Source: Ghiorsea sp.
GTDB lineage: Bacteria; Pseudomonadota; Zetaproteobacteria; Mariprofundales; Mariprofundaceae
Direction of reading: 5' to 3'
NCBI GenBank assembly: GCA_021772875.1
Contig: JAJFLD010000213.1
Location: 1 to 20,490 of the forward strand
Length of the DNA: 20,490 bases
Within the stretch, counting starts at the first letter, position 1. Each line of letters begins with the position of its first letter. This document shows positions 1 through 8,533 of the stretch, in pieces. Below the pieces are notes generated by a model, which worked only from the letters and a program-made list of their open reading frames with translations, ran no database searches and had not been told where the DNA came from. The position numbers were made by a program, and so were the translations under genes.

Positions 1-2456
1 AATGCCGCTGTTGCAAGTCCGCCATCACCTGAGAAACCAGCAGCGCCCGTACCCGCAATAGTGGATATAATACCTTTCGTGTCCACTTTGCGAATGCGGC
101 GATTACCGAAATCTGCGATATAAAGGTTACCTAAAACATCCAATGCCATGCTAGTTGGACTACTAAGTGATGCCCCTGTTGCAAGTCCACCATCACCTGA
201 GAAACCATTAGTTCCCGTCCCCACTATGGTGGATATAATACCTTTCGTGTCCACCTTGCGAATGCGGTTGTCACCGTAATCTGCGATATAAAGGTTACCT
301 GAAGCATCCAATGCTACGCCATATACATACCTAAGTGATGCCGCTGTTGCAAGTCCGCCATCGCCTGAAAATCCAACCGTCCCATTACCTGCTACAGTTG
401 TAATAATTGGACCACTTATGGCTGGTACTGTGGCAGCAGCAACCACAACTTCTACCTTACGCACTGCGGGTGTCGCGGCATTACCTGCGGCATCAGACAC
501 AGTGTAAGTGATTGTATAAATACCCAACACTGAAGTATTCACCATAGTTGCATTAGAAGCGATTTTCGCAGTGATATTACCATCGACGTTATCCAAGGCA
601 GTTGCGCCGAGATCAATATAATCCGTACCTTGTTCCACTTTTTCTATGGCTTTACCCTTTACCCTAATCACTGGAGCTACTTTATCAACATAAGCTGCAA
701 CTGTGACCGTTGCACTTGCTCTACCTGTATTGCCTGCACCATCAGCCGCACTAAAAGTCACGGTTGTGACTTGTCCTGCTGGGAAGATTGTTGGTGCATT
801 GTTGGTAATTGAGCCAACTACTGCCACATTATCTGTAGCTGTGGCACCACCAAGAAACGCTGCAATGGCTGTATCTGTTGCTGCTGTACCGCCCACTGCC
901 GCGGCTGCAACATTGATGTTTGCTGGTGCCGTCACCACAGGAAGCACCGTATCAACATAAGCTGCAACCGTAACTGTTGCACTTGCTGTACCTGTGTTGC
1001 CTGCACCATCAACCGCACTAAAAGTCACGGCTGTGACTTGCCCTGCTGGGAAAACTGTTGGTGCATTGTTGGTAATTACACCAACCACTGCCACATTATC
1101 TGTAGCTGTGGCACCACCAAGAAATGCTGCAATAGCTGCATCTGTTGCCGCTGTCCCACCTATTGTTGCAGCTGCAACATTAATATTTGCTGGTACTGTC
1201 ACCACAGGAAGCACCGTATCAACCACTGTAACATTCACTGTAACCGTGCCACTTAAACCACCATTATCTGTGACTGTTAAAATAAAGCTGTCCGCACCAA
1301 CATAACCAAGTGTGGGTGTGTAAGTAGCAAGCCCTGTATACAAATCTACTGTAGCCGTACCACTTATGGCTGCAGTTGATACAGCAAAGGTATAGGTATC
1401 GCCAACATTCGGGTCATTGGCTAATACTTGTGTGGTTCCCGCTGTATTAAAAGCTGTTAAAATTGCTGCTGCTGTAGGCGCAGGCGCTTGATTCACCACT
1501 GTTGCACCGATATTCAAACCCGCAGGCATGCCTGTCACTTGTTGCGCGAAATCATCACCCCATGCGATGACCGTACCATCGCTTTGCAAAGCTAAAACAA
1601 ACCCCGCACCTGCTGCAATTTTGACTACATTTGCAGTGGTTGGATTGGTTAAAGCTGCTGGAATAGCAGTGATATTGCCCCCACCTGTTGTAATGCCTGA
1701 AACACCCACGGTGCCATCAGATTTGATATAAGCTGAAAATAAATTGCCCGCTGCAATAGCAGTCACACCCGTGAGACCAGCTGGGAAGGTAGTTTGACCA
1801 GAACTGTTGTCGCCCCAGCCAACAATACTACCCGCTGTTGTTAAGGCTAAACTATGCGCACTACCAGCTGCAATGGCTTGGATGCCTGTTAAAGCTGCAC
1901 CACCAGAAGCTTGTGTAAAGGTATCATCACCCCAGCCAACAACAGTACCATTTGCCTTCAAAGCGAGATTATGTGTAAACCCAGCTGCAATGGCTGTGAC
2001 TGTCGTTAATCCAGCAGGGATAGTCGTCTGCAAAGCAGAATTGTCACCCCATGCAACCACTGTGCCATCAGATTTTAATGCCACGCTATGGCTGGTGCCA
2101 CCTGCAACAGCTATAACAGTGTTTAAGCCAACTGGTTTTGGCATAGGCAGTGGCAAACCAAAACCTGGCGGCGGTGGCGCAGTGACACTAAGGCCCCACT
2201 CAAACACTGTACCATCTGTTTTTAATGCTAAATTATGATCTAAGCCTGCTGCAATAGAAGTTACACCCGTTAAACCAGCAGGAATCGAACCTTGCAGATT
2301 AACATTATCACCCCAAGCAGCTAGAGTTCCGTCTAATTTCAAAACTATAGCATGCGCGCGACCTGCGGCCATTGATGGCGCTGCTGCATAACTGCTTTGC
2401 ACGCCAAACATAAAAATGATGAAACATAAAATAGACCGTATCGATTGATGAGTCAT
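1..2456 (-). CDS. Secreted RCC1 / cadherin-like / HYR / NHL multidomain protein (3' end outside window)
   Basis: One uninterrupted minus-strand frame runs from the ATG at 2456 to the left edge (818 codons visible), preceded by AGAAGG and a run of T. Residues 1-26 form a Sec signal peptide (hydrophobic ILCFIIFMFGV, then SSYAAA). Residues about 30-320 hold seven repeats of roughly 39 residues of the form AAG-x-x-H-x-x-ALK-x-DGT-x-x-x-WGD, the RCC1 type. Seven copies fit a closed seven-blade propeller. Blade 2 carries a proline-rich insert (APPPPGFG) and blade 6 has lost the WG. Residues about 321-410 look cadherin/VCBS-like, 411-588 are two tandem HYR domains, and 589-663 resemble DUF5011 (DYIDLGATALDNVDGNI). 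From about 683 NHL-type repeats start (GFSGDGGLAT, LYIADYGDNRIRKVD). It is probably exported to the surface or outside for binding or adhesion. No enzyme motif is seen and the ligand is unknown. The missing C-terminus could hold a sorting or anchoring domain. Confidence 0.9.
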   Translation of the reverse strand, partial: MTHQSIRSILCFIIFMFGVQSSYAAAPSMAAGRAHAIVLKLDGTLAAWGDNVNLQGSIPAGLTGVTSIAAGLDHNLALKTDGTVFEWGLSVTAPPPPGFGLPLPMPKPVGLNTVIAVAGGTSHSVALKSDGTVVAWGDNSALQTTIPAGLTTVTAIAAGFTHNLALKANGTVVGWGDDTFTQASGGAALTGIQAIAAGSAHSLALTTAGSIVGWGDNSSGQTTFPAGLTGVTAIAAGNLFSAYIKSDGTVGVSGITTGGGNITAIPAALTNPTTANVVKIAAGAGFVLALQSDGTVIAWGDDFAQQVTGMPAGLNIGATVVNQAPAPTAAAILTAFNTAGTTQVLANDPNVGDTYTFAVSTAAISGTATVDLYTGLATYTPTLGYVGADSFILTVTDNGGLSGTVTVNVTVVDTVLPVVTVPANINVAAATIGGTAATDAAIAAFLGGATATDNVAVVGVITNNAPTVFPAGQVTAVTFSAVDGAGNTGTASATVTVAAYVDTVLPVVTAPANINVAAAAVGGTAATDTAIAAFLGGATATDNVAVVGSITNNAPTIFPAGQVTTVTFSAADGAGNTGRASATVTVAAYVDKVAPVIRVKGKAIEKVEQGTDYIDLGATALDNVDGNITAKIASNATMVNTSVLGIYTITYTVSDAAGNAATPAVRKVEVVVAAATVPAISGPIITTVAGNGTVGFSGDGGLATAASLRYVYGVALDASGNLYIADYGDNRIRKVDTKGIISTIVGTGTNGFSGDGGLATGASLSSPTSMALDVLGNLYIADFGNRRIRKVDTKGIISTIAGTGAAGFSGDGGLATAA
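3..407 (-). repeat. 168-bp tandem repeats encoding NHL propeller units
   Basis: The segment starting TGCCGCTGTTGC at 3 recurs at 171 (with one base changed near its start) and at 339, an exact 168-bp period equal to 56 codons, so the frame is kept. Two full units and the start of a third are visible, and the array continues past the left edge. Each unit encodes a strand set containing GFSGDGGLAT and NRIRKVDTKGIISTI, typical of extracellular NHL/teneurin-like propeller blades. Confidence 0.85.
694..1227 (-). repeat. 267-bp tandem duplication encoding two HYR domains
   Basis: Bases 694-960 and 961-1227 are two adjacent, in-frame copies (89 codons each), about 85-90 percent identical by eye. 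Each encodes LPVVT-x-PANINVAAA, ATDNVAVVG, NNAPT-x-FPAGQVT and GAGNTG, the pattern of the HYR (hyalin repeat, Ig-like) family. Most differences are at third codon positions, which points to an older duplication kept under protein-level constraint. Confidence 0.85.
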
Positions 2457-2579
2457 AAAAAAAACCTTCTTTATTCATATTTACTGCATTGCTTTTTAAA
2501 CAACAAGGTTCACCCTATGCGTAACACTAACTCCCGAAATTGTAACCTATATCACTTTTCTGAGAACCTAGACTTTAGT

Positions 2580-2609
2580 ACTACTATATTCGTAACTACT
2601 TTATTCGTA
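2580..2609. repeat. Tandem 15-bp direct repeat in divergent intergenic region
   Basis: ACTACTATATTCGTA (2580-2594) is followed immediately by ACTACTTTATTCGTA (2595-2609), differing at one base of 15. The pair lies about 50 bases upstream of the response-regulator start and about 125 bases upstream of the divergent secreted-protein start. Direct repeats spaced about 1.5 helical turns apart are often regulator-binding sites, so this is a candidate operator for the adjacent LuxR-type regulator. The function is inferred from position only. The rest of this 202-base gap (2457-2658) shows no clear sigma-70 promoter. Confidence 0.6.
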
Positions 2610-2658
2610 GATAGTTAACATACATTGATAAAAAAAGTCTGCCTTGTACATTTTGGCA

Positions 2659-3249
2659 ATGCATATTCTTATCGCTGACGATCATGACTTATTCCGAGAT
2701 GGTATTCGGCTGCTCCTACAAAAGTTGGCGGACATTGTGATATCTGAAGCGCATAACCGCGAAGGCATCAACACACAGCTACAACAGACGAATCAACCAG
2801 ATATCCTCTTGCTTGATTTGGACATGCCTGGCGTAGGCAGCATCGCTGCTGTGCAAGAAATATGTACTTATGCACCAAAAGTGGCAGTCATTGTCATGTC
2901 TGGTAACGATGCCTCAAATACTATTGATGCATGTTTAAGTGCAGGTGCACTGGGGTTTCTCCCCAAATCTTCATCAACAGACGACATGCTTTTTGCAATT
3001 CGTAAAGTTTTTTCGGGCGAAACGTACATCCCTGAAAAATTGTATGATAACAACCCATCAATCATTACTCTTTCACCACGACAAAAAGAAATTTATACAA
3101 TGCTAAAAATGGGCAACAGCAATAAAGAAATCGCTCACTTATTAGACATTAGCGAAAGCACGGTGAAACAGCATATTACTGAGCTGTTTCGTAAGCTTAG
3201 TGTTTCCAATCGTATCCAAGCCATTCAAAAGTCCTTTATTATCCAATAA
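2659..3249 (+). CDS. LuxR/NarL-family response regulator
   Basis: A 196-residue two-component response regulator. Residues 1-115 are a receiver domain with the acidic pair D7-D8, phosphoacceptor D53 (in LLLDLDMPG), S81 (VIVMSGND) and K103 (GFLPK). Residues about 133-196 are a GerE/LuxR helix-turn-helix (LSPRQKEIYTMLKMGNSNKEIAHLL, with the recognition helix around STVKQHITELFRKLSV), so the output is DNA binding. The ATG at 2659 is chosen over an in-frame TTG at 2644 because receiver domains of this family normally start MHILIADDH. No good ribosome-binding site precedes either. The stop overlaps the start of the downstream kinase (TAATG), so the two are co-translated. It is probably phosphorylated by that kinase and may act on the adjacent promoter region. 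Confidence 0.92.
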   Translation: MHILIADDHDLFRDGIRLLLQKLADIVISEAHNREGINTQLQQTNQPDILLLDLDMPGVGSIAAVQEICTYAPKVAVIVMSGNDASNTIDACLSAGALGFLPKSSSTDDMLFAIRKVFSGETYIPEKLYDNNPSIITLSPRQKEIYTMLKMGNSNKEIAHLLDISESTVKQHITELFRKLSVSNRIQAIQKSFIIQ

Positions 3250-5048
3250 TGTTTTCTACCAGTGACAATAATAAAAACCAAAGCTTAACATTCGAATATC
3301 AAATCGAGGCTCAAGCTTTGGCAAACGTTAAAAAAATTAGCATGATAGATTTGATTGGTGGAAGTAGTGGCATATTGGTTATTTGGTATATTCTCCAAAT
3401 CATTATGCCAAACGAGTATATCCATATTTGGGCATGGGCAGCTTTTATTTCATTGCTTATGCGTCTGACGACATATTGGTTACTCAATCATCATCCGTCT
3501 CTATTTTCCATCCAGCAATGGAACTTCGTATTAAATTTTATGTCTTTTCTCGGCGGCACCGTCTGGGGAAGTATTATTTTATTAATTCCAAATGAGATGA
3601 CCTATTCTTTAGCTATCAGTGGCATTATTTTTGCAATCATAGGTGCAGCTTTAGGTGCCACGGGTTCGAATTTTTCTATATTTGCATCTTTTGCATCACC
3701 CGTTTCTTTTTTGCTCGCAACCCATTTACTTTTATCAGAGGGACATTTATTCCAAGGTCTCGCTTTATTTGCGCTTGCCTACTTAGTAATGACCCTCTCT
3801 ATTTCTTTTAAACTTACCCGAGTCACAAAACAAGAAAGCCTGCTACAGCTAAAAAATAAAACACTGATGCAACAATTACAGCAAAAAAAAGCAGAAGCTG
3901 AAAAGGCCAACGCCGATAAATCACGCTTTCTTGCCTCAGCCAGCCACGATTTACGCCAACCTTTACAAGCAATGAACCTATTCGCAGAGGCACTTAAACA
4001 AGAAATAAAAGACAATCAGCAACAAGCAATTTTAGGTAAACTCCATATTTCTATAGATGCAATGGGCAACCTACTTAATGCTCTACTAGACGTTTCAAAA
4101 TTGGATGCAGGTTTAGTTCATGTAAACAAGAAAAACTTTCATTTATTCCCAATATTACACAAGCTAGAAAGTGAATTTCAACCACAAGCCAGCAACAAGT
4201 CTCTGGTATTATCCGTAGATACAACAATCGAAAAGAGCCAAGACGATACAAACAACATAATGGCCTCAAATATTGTCATCCAATCTGACCCCATACTTTT
4301 TGAAAATATTTTAAGTAATCTTTTATCCAATGCTATCAAATACACTTCCACTGGTGAAATTAGCATAAGTTGTAAGCATGCTAAAAATAGCTTTATCATT
4401 TATGTCAAAGATACAGGTATAGGCATTGCACAAGATGAACAAAACAAAGTATTTGATGCGTTTTATCAAATAGGCAACGTTGAACGCGATCGCAGTAAAG
4501 GCATAGGCCTAGGACTATCCATCGTTAAACGCTTATGCCAATTGTTGGGACATGATATGGTGATGCATTCGCAGGTTGGCAAAGGCACAAGCTTTGAAAT
4601 TCATCTGCCCGCAGCAACAACGTCTGGTATAATCCACACACCCACATCACCACAGAAAGATTTAAAAGCGAAAGTGCTTGTGATTGATGATGACACCAGC
4701 ATTCTGGATGGCATGAAGAGCATGTTAAACACTTGGGGTTGCGAAGTTTTGGTTGCCCAATCACAAAGCGAAGCCATCAACACTTTGAAAGATTATCAAG
4801 CCATTGATTTGATGCTGGTCGACTATCGCTTGCAGAAGCAACATACAGGAGCCGATGCTATTTGGGCAGTACGCAAAACCTTAAACCAACCTGATCTTCC
4901 TGCAATCATCATTAGCGGCGACACCGAGCCCAAACGCATGCAAGAAATGGAGAGCGAAGGTTTTGAAGTGTTGCACAAACCTATCAAACCTTCTCAACTA
5001 CGCTCACTTATGCATCATTTACTTTATAATAAGCAAGTTAAACTTTAA
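3249..5048 (+). CDS. Multi-pass membrane hybrid sensor histidine kinase
   Basis: 599 residues, starting at the ATG that overlaps the regulator stop by one base. Residues about 32-190 hold five or six hydrophobic segments with almost no periplasmic domain, so the signal is probably membrane-borne or sensed within the bilayer. A coiled coil follows (193-225). HisKA carries H233 in SASHDLRQPLQAMNLF. The HATPase has the N-box at N361, G1 DTGIGI (388-393) and G2 GIGLGLSIV (418-426). A C-terminal receiver (about 474-595) has D480-D482, phosphoacceptor D525 (LMLVDYRL), S556 and K577. The DLRQPLQA phosphorylation-site signature belongs to a known hybrid kinase subgroup often encoded next to LuxR-type regulators. 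No HPt domain is present, so either the kinase phosphorylates the LuxR regulator directly from H233 with its own receiver acting as a sink, or an HPt protein is encoded elsewhere. Confidence 0.92.
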   Translation: MFSTSDNNKNQSLTFEYQIEAQALANVKKISMIDLIGGSSGILVIWYILQIIMPNEYIHIWAWAAFISLLMRLTTYWLLNHHPSLFSIQQWNFVLNFMSFLGGTVWGSIILLIPNEMTYSLAISGIIFAIIGAALGATGSNFSIFASFASPVSFLLATHLLLSEGHLFQGLALFALAYLVMTLSISFKLTRVTKQESLLQLKNKTLMQQLQQKKAEAEKANADKSRFLASASHDLRQPLQAMNLFAEALKQEIKDNQQQAILGKLHISIDAMGNLLNALLDVSKLDAGLVHVNKKNFHLFPILHKLESEFQPQASNKSLVLSVDTTIEKSQDDTNNIMASNIVIQSDPILFENILSNLLSNAIKYTSTGEISISCKHAKNSFIIYVKDTGIGIAQDEQNKVFDAFYQIGNVERDRSKGIGLGLSIVKRLCQLLGHDMVMHSQVGKGTSFEIHLPAATTSGIIHTPTSPQKDLKAKVLVIDDDTSILDGMKSMLNTWGCEVLVAQSQSEAINTLKDYQAIDLMLVDYRLQKQHTGADAIWAVRKTLNQPDLPAIIISGDTEPKRMQEMESEGFEVLHKPIKPSQLRSLMHHLLYNKQVKL

Positions 5049-5111
5049 TAACATCACTATGATGCTTGAACGAATCAGCACAACTTACTTGTGAGTTACG
5101 AGCCTAACTTT

Positions 5112-5972
5112 TCAAAGGTTACTACAAATCGCAATGCTCGCTTCGGATTTGTTTAATGCATAAATATGCACACCAGGCACACCATTGCTTATCAAGTCTT
5201 GGCATTGTGCTGTGGCAAGTTCAATACCCATAGTTTTAATGGTGTCCAAATCTTGTGCTACGGGTTTCATCTTAGCATGCAACCAATCAGGAATACTGGC
5301 ACCGCACATGGCTGAGAAGCGCACAATTTGCTCATAATTTGCAATCGGCATAATGCCTGGAATAATCGGGATGGTGATACCAAGTTTTTCAGCTTGATCT
5401 CTAAAACGGTAATAATGTTCATTATCAAAGAAATACTGTGTTACCGCTGCAATGGCACCTTCATCTTGCTTGATTTTAAGGTATTTCAAATCATCAGCCA
5501 CACCACCCGCAGATTCTGGGTGCCCTTCGGGGTATGTCGCAACCGCAACGGATAAACCATTTTGTTCACGGATAAACTTCACCAAGTCAGTGGCATAGGA
5601 AAAACCACCAGTCACAGCTTCAAATTCATCTTTTCCTTCTGGCGCATCACCACGCAGTGCAAGAATGTTTTTAATACCTGATGCTTTATACTGCGCCAAC
5701 AATGTCGCCAAATCTTGTTGTGTTGAGCCCACACAAGTGAGATGCGCCATGGGCTCTAATGTTGTTTCTTTTCTGATGCGCTCAACAATGCGACGAGTGC
5801 GATTTTGCGTGGAGCCGCCTGCCCCGTAGGTAACTGAAACAAAGGCTGGTTTTAAAGGTGATAACTCTTGAATACAACGCCATAAGTTTTCTTCACCCTT
5901 GTCTGTTTTGGGCGGAAAAAACTCAAACGAAATCGATGGTTTTGTGTTGGCTAAAATATCTTCTAATTTCAC
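5112..5972 (-). CDS. metF: 5,10-methylenetetrahydrofolate reductase
   Basis: 286 residues. This FAD enzyme reduces 5,10-methylene-THF to 5-methyl-THF for methionine synthesis in the cytoplasm. Family marks are SFEFFPPKTDKGEENLW (residues 14-31, holding the catalytic-region Glu17), FVSVTYGAGGST (44-55), HLTCVGST (77-84), NILALRGDAP (102-111) and the C-terminal GVPGVHIYALNKS. The length matches bacterial MetF (about 280-300). The start is a GTG at 5972, read because TTTGAGG sits eight bases upstream and the protein begins normally from it. It follows dcd by ten bases, so the two are one transcription unit. No SAM riboswitch or MetJ/MetR site is visible between them. Confidence 0.96.
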   Translation of the reverse strand: MKLEDILANTKPSISFEFFPPKTDKGEENLWRCIQELSPLKPAFVSVTYGAGGSTQNRTRRIVERIRKETTLEPMAHLTCVGSTQQDLATLLAQYKASGIKNILALRGDAPEGKDEFEAVTGGFSYATDLVKFIREQNGLSVAVATYPEGHPESAGGVADDLKYLKIKQDEGAIAAVTQYFFDNEHYYRFRDQAEKLGITIPIIPGIMPIANYEQIVRFSAMCGASIPDWLHAKMKPVAQDLDTIKTMGIELATAQCQDLISNGVPGVHIYALNKSEASIAICSNL

Positions 5973-5982
5973 TTGATCAACC

Positions 5983-6552
5983 TCAAAGCCTTGGCACTGT
6001 CACGCCAGTTTGTTTCATGTATTTGCCAGCGCGATCAGCATACGAAGTTTCACACTCTTCATCTGATTCAAAGAATAAAAATTGTGCCACGCCTTCATTG
6101 GCATAAATTTTTGCTGGCAGCGTGGTGGTGTTTGAAAACTCTAGCGTCACATGTCCTTCCCACTCTGGCTCAAGCGGTGTTACGTTTACAATAATGCCAC
6201 AACGGGCATACGTAGATTTACCCAAACAAATCGTTAATACATTGCGTGGGATTTTCAGGTATTCAACCGTGCGCGCCAAAGCAAAAGAATTGGGTGGGAT
6301 AATGCAAACATCAGATTTGATATCCACAAATGACGATGGGCAAAAGTTTTTTGGGTCAACTGTGGCAGAATGGATATTGGTAAAAACCTTAAACTCATCA
6401 GAGCAACGCACATCATAACCATAAGAAGAAAGGCCATAAGAAATAGCGCCTTCGCCTTTATCATTTTTCTTCACTTGGCCATCAACAAAAGGATCCAACA
6501 TCCCATGTTCTTGCGCCATTTTACGAATCCACTTATCTGATTTGATTGCCAT
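5983..6552 (-). CDS. dcd: dCTP deaminase
   Basis: 189 residues. Deaminates dCTP to dUTP, feeding dTMP synthesis. It belongs to the trimeric dUTPase/dCTP deaminase fold. Seen are the N-terminal MAIKSDKWIRKMAQEHGM, typical of the 188-residue proteobacterial group, the central GKSTYARCGIIVNVTPLEP and the catalytic-region WEGHVTLEFSN. The start is placed at the ATG at 6552 rather than the upstream in-frame codon at 6573, because AGAGGA sits just ahead of it and homologues begin at this Met. The gene precedes metF by ten bases and follows trhO after a gap of about 120 bases with no recognisable terminator. Confidence 0.96.
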   Translation of the reverse strand: MAIKSDKWIRKMAQEHGMLDPFVDGQVKKNDKGEGAISYGLSSYGYDVRCSDEFKVFTNIHSATVDPKNFCPSSFVDIKSDVCIIPPNSFALARTVEYLKIPRNVLTICLGKSTYARCGIIVNVTPLEPEWEGHVTLEFSNTTTLPAKIYANEGVAQFLFFESDEECETSYADRAGKYMKQTGVTVPRL

Positions 6553-6674
6553 AATGTCCTCTTCGTCCACCAAACTTCGGCGGCGAAACCTGCTTATTTA
6601 TCTTTTTTTGTCATGTTATTCTTTTTTTTGACTTTTGGTTTTAGCCTTGTCAAACAGGAATACCACACGCTTTT

Positions 6675-7682
6675 TTATTTATGTTCTTGCTTTGCAGTTA
6701 AACGGTTCAAGTGATGTGGTATTTTTGCCCCAAGTGCTCGTTTCTCTTCAAGCTTGCGGCGTTGGGCTACTTTGAGCGACATACCTAAATGTGCCTCGCC
6801 ACGTTTTTCTGCCAACAAGGTTTGCTTCTGACGTTCAGCCAAACTTTTTCTTTTTTCTGGGCTCAGCACATCATAACAACGTGCACAACAAATCCCTTTT
6901 TCATAATGTTCAGAGGTTTTATCTTTTGTACTTAACGGCCAACGGCAACCCCGACATAAAGCATATTCACCTTGCTCTAAGCCATGTTTCACTGCCACCC
7001 GCTCATCAAAAACAAAACATTCGCCCTGCCACAAACTTTCTTCCGCTGGTACTTCTTCAAGGTATTTTAAAATACCGCCTTTGAGATGAAACACCTCCTC
7101 AAAACCTTGCTGCAACATAAACGATGATGCTTTTTCACAGCGTATGCCGCCTGTGCAAAACATGGCAACTTTTTTATGTTTGCTTGGATCACAATGCTTG
7201 GCGACATAATCAGGAAATTCACGAAAGGTGTCTGTTTGGGGATCAATCGCATTTTTGAATGTACCAATCTCATATTCATAATCATTGCGGGTATCCAGCA
7301 CCAACACTTCAGGGTCGGTAATGATTGTATTCCAATCCAAAGGATTCACATAAGTGCCAACACAAACATTGGGATCTACACCCTCAACACCTAAAGTTAC
7401 GATTTCTTTTTTAAGCTTTACCTTCATACGATAAAAAGGCATGGCTTCACTCAATGATTCTTTGTATTCCAAACCCGCGAACCGAGCATCTTGAAACAAA
7501 TAACTTATCAATTCATCCATGGCTTGGCGTGTGCCCGCAACTGTGCCATTGATGCCTTCATGCGCCAGAAGCAATGAACCCTTAATGCCATGTTTGTCGC
7601 AATACTGCTGCAACGACTCACGCAAAATTTTATAATCGTCTAATGTCGTAAAATGATAAAGTGCGATAACAACAATATTCAT
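6675..7682 (-). CDS. trhO: tRNA uridine(34) hydroxylase (rhodanese family)
   Basis: 335 residues. TrhO (formerly UPF0176/YceA) makes 5-hydroxyuridine at wobble position 34 of tRNAs using prephenate-independent, oxygen-dependent chemistry. Seen are an N-terminal acylphosphatase-like domain (ALYHFTTLDDY, GSLLLAHEGINGTVAG), the conserved SLSEAMPFYRMKVKLKKEIVTLG, and a rhodanese domain with VLDTRNDYEYEIGTF and the catalytic Cys176 in FCTGGIRCEK. A cysteine cluster follows (C243, C246, C265, C266, C269), likely metal binding. The basic C-terminal tail (KRKSLAERQKQ and onward) may bind tRNA. ATG at 7682 has GAAGG seven bases upstream. It lies 26 bases after rsmA on the same strand, giving an RNA-modification pair. 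Confidence 0.94.
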   Translation of the reverse strand: MNIVVIALYHFTTLDDYKILRESLQQYCDKHGIKGSLLLAHEGINGTVAGTRQAMDELISYLFQDARFAGLEYKESLSEAMPFYRMKVKLKKEIVTLGVEGVDPNVCVGTYVNPLDWNTIITDPEVLVLDTRNDYEYEIGTFKNAIDPQTDTFREFPDYVAKHCDPSKHKKVAMFCTGGIRCEKASSFMLQQGFEEVFHLKGGILKYLEEVPAEESLWQGECFVFDERVAVKHGLEQGEYALCRGCRWPLSTKDKTSEHYEKGICCARCYDVLSPEKRKSLAERQKQTLLAEKRGEAHLGMSLKVAQRRKLEEKRALGAKIPHHLNRLTAKQEHK

Positions 7683-7708
7683 ATTTTTTCCTTCTCATCA
7701 TGCGTATT

Positions 7709-8500
7709 TTACTTTTTTTGTACCAATAATAACGTAATCCTAACCCAATCATCATAAGCCAACTGCTCAGGTCGCTTTTTAGGATCAATACCAATGCCAA
7801 GAAAATCATCTTGCGTAAGTTGGCCGCGATACTGATTAAAAATCGTTTTTCGTCTATGTGCAAAACCCTGACGTACTGTTTTTTGCAAGTCGTTGAACTC
7901 ACATTTGGGTATTTTGCCATGCGGTAACAAACGAATCACCATGGAGTGTACTTTCGGCGGTGGATTAAAGGCACCCGGCGGCAGTGTAATCAGTTTCTTT
8001 GGCTCATAAAAATGGCGAACCAATACCGATAAACCACCATATATCTTGCTGCCCGGCTCTGCCGTAATGCGCTGCCCAACTTCGCGCTGATACATCAATA
8101 CCATGCCACCTGAAAGCGCAAAACTTGCAAGTGCTGCTGTTAAAGGACCACTGATATTATAAGGCAAATTACCCACAATCCACTGTGGCTTGTCTTGTGC
8201 CACCACCTCTGCCAAGTCTTCCATCACATCACCATGACATACGCTTAAATTCGCATATTCAGCGGTTTTCTCTTGCCAGTAATGGGCAAAACGGTCATCT
8301 TTTTCAATGATGGTTAAATGTTTCACGCGCGCCAAAACAGACTTGGTGATTGCACCAGGCCCTGGGCCAATTTCAATAGCAGTCTCGCCAACAGGAATTG
8401 CCTCTGCAATAGTGCGGATAGCTTTTTCACTCACTAAAAAATGTTGCCCTAAAGCTTTATTGGCACGAAATGATGTATTTGTTTGTGATGATTCAGACAT
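7709..8500 (-). CDS. rsmA: 16S rRNA (adenine1518/1519-N6) dimethyltransferase
   Basis: 263 residues, also called KsgA. SAM-dependent dimethylation of the two adjacent adenosines in helix 45 of 16S rRNA, a late 30S maturation step. Motifs: KALGQHFL (15-22), SAM-binding EIGPGPG (43-49), acidic E66 and D91, and the catalytic NLPYNIS (111-117). PPGAFNPPPKVHS and FAHRRKT are in the C-terminal half. The length is standard. The ribosome-binding site is weak. The gene diverges from the small multidrug transporter with only 33 bases between starts, and leads the rsmA-trhO pair. In many proteobacteria this gene sits by apaH, pdxA or surA; none of those is here. Confidence 0.95.
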   Translation of the reverse strand: MSESSQTNTSFRANKALGQHFLVSEKAIRTIAEAIPVGETAIEIGPGPGAITKSVLARVKHLTIIEKDDRFAHYWQEKTAEYANLSVCHGDVMEDLAEVVAQDKPQWIVGNLPYNISGPLTAALASFALSGGMVLMYQREVGQRITAEPGSKIYGGLSVLVRHFYEPKKLITLPPGAFNPPPKVHSMVIRLLPHGKIPKCEFNDLQKTVRQGFAHRRKTIFNQYRGQLTQDDFLGIGIDPKKRPEQLAYDDWVRITLLLVQKK

Positions 8501-8533
8501 AGCGACACTCTACAACACAAGGAGCAAACATCC

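Noticed and set aside
3..407. Regularly spaced repeats that could suggest a CRISPR array
   Set aside because: The period is 168 bp with no unique spacers; the repeats are coding and give NHL propeller units in frame.
630..2238. Several plus-strand open frames rich in Ala, Pro, Val and Thr
   Set aside because: They are antisense to the intact, well-matched secreted-protein frame on the minus strand and show no family motifs or ribosome-binding sites.
2644..2658. TTG start five codons upstream for the response regulator
   Set aside because: Receiver domains begin at the MHILIADDH segment; no ribosome-binding site supports the longer form.
5049..5111. Possible terminator between the convergent kinase and metF genes
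   Set aside because: Only a 5-base stem (CATCA-CTA-TGATG at 5052-5064) without a U-run; too weak to call.
6627..6654. TTTGAC / GTCAAA inverted repeat in the trhO-dcd gap as a terminator or promoter
   Set aside because: The stem is only six bases with a 16-base loop and is not followed by a T-run in either direction. TTGACA is present on the minus strand, but no -10 is found at the right distance.
8501..8533. Guanidine riboswitch upstream of the SMR gene
   Set aside because: Only 33 bases separate the divergent start codons, too short for any known guanidine riboswitch class.
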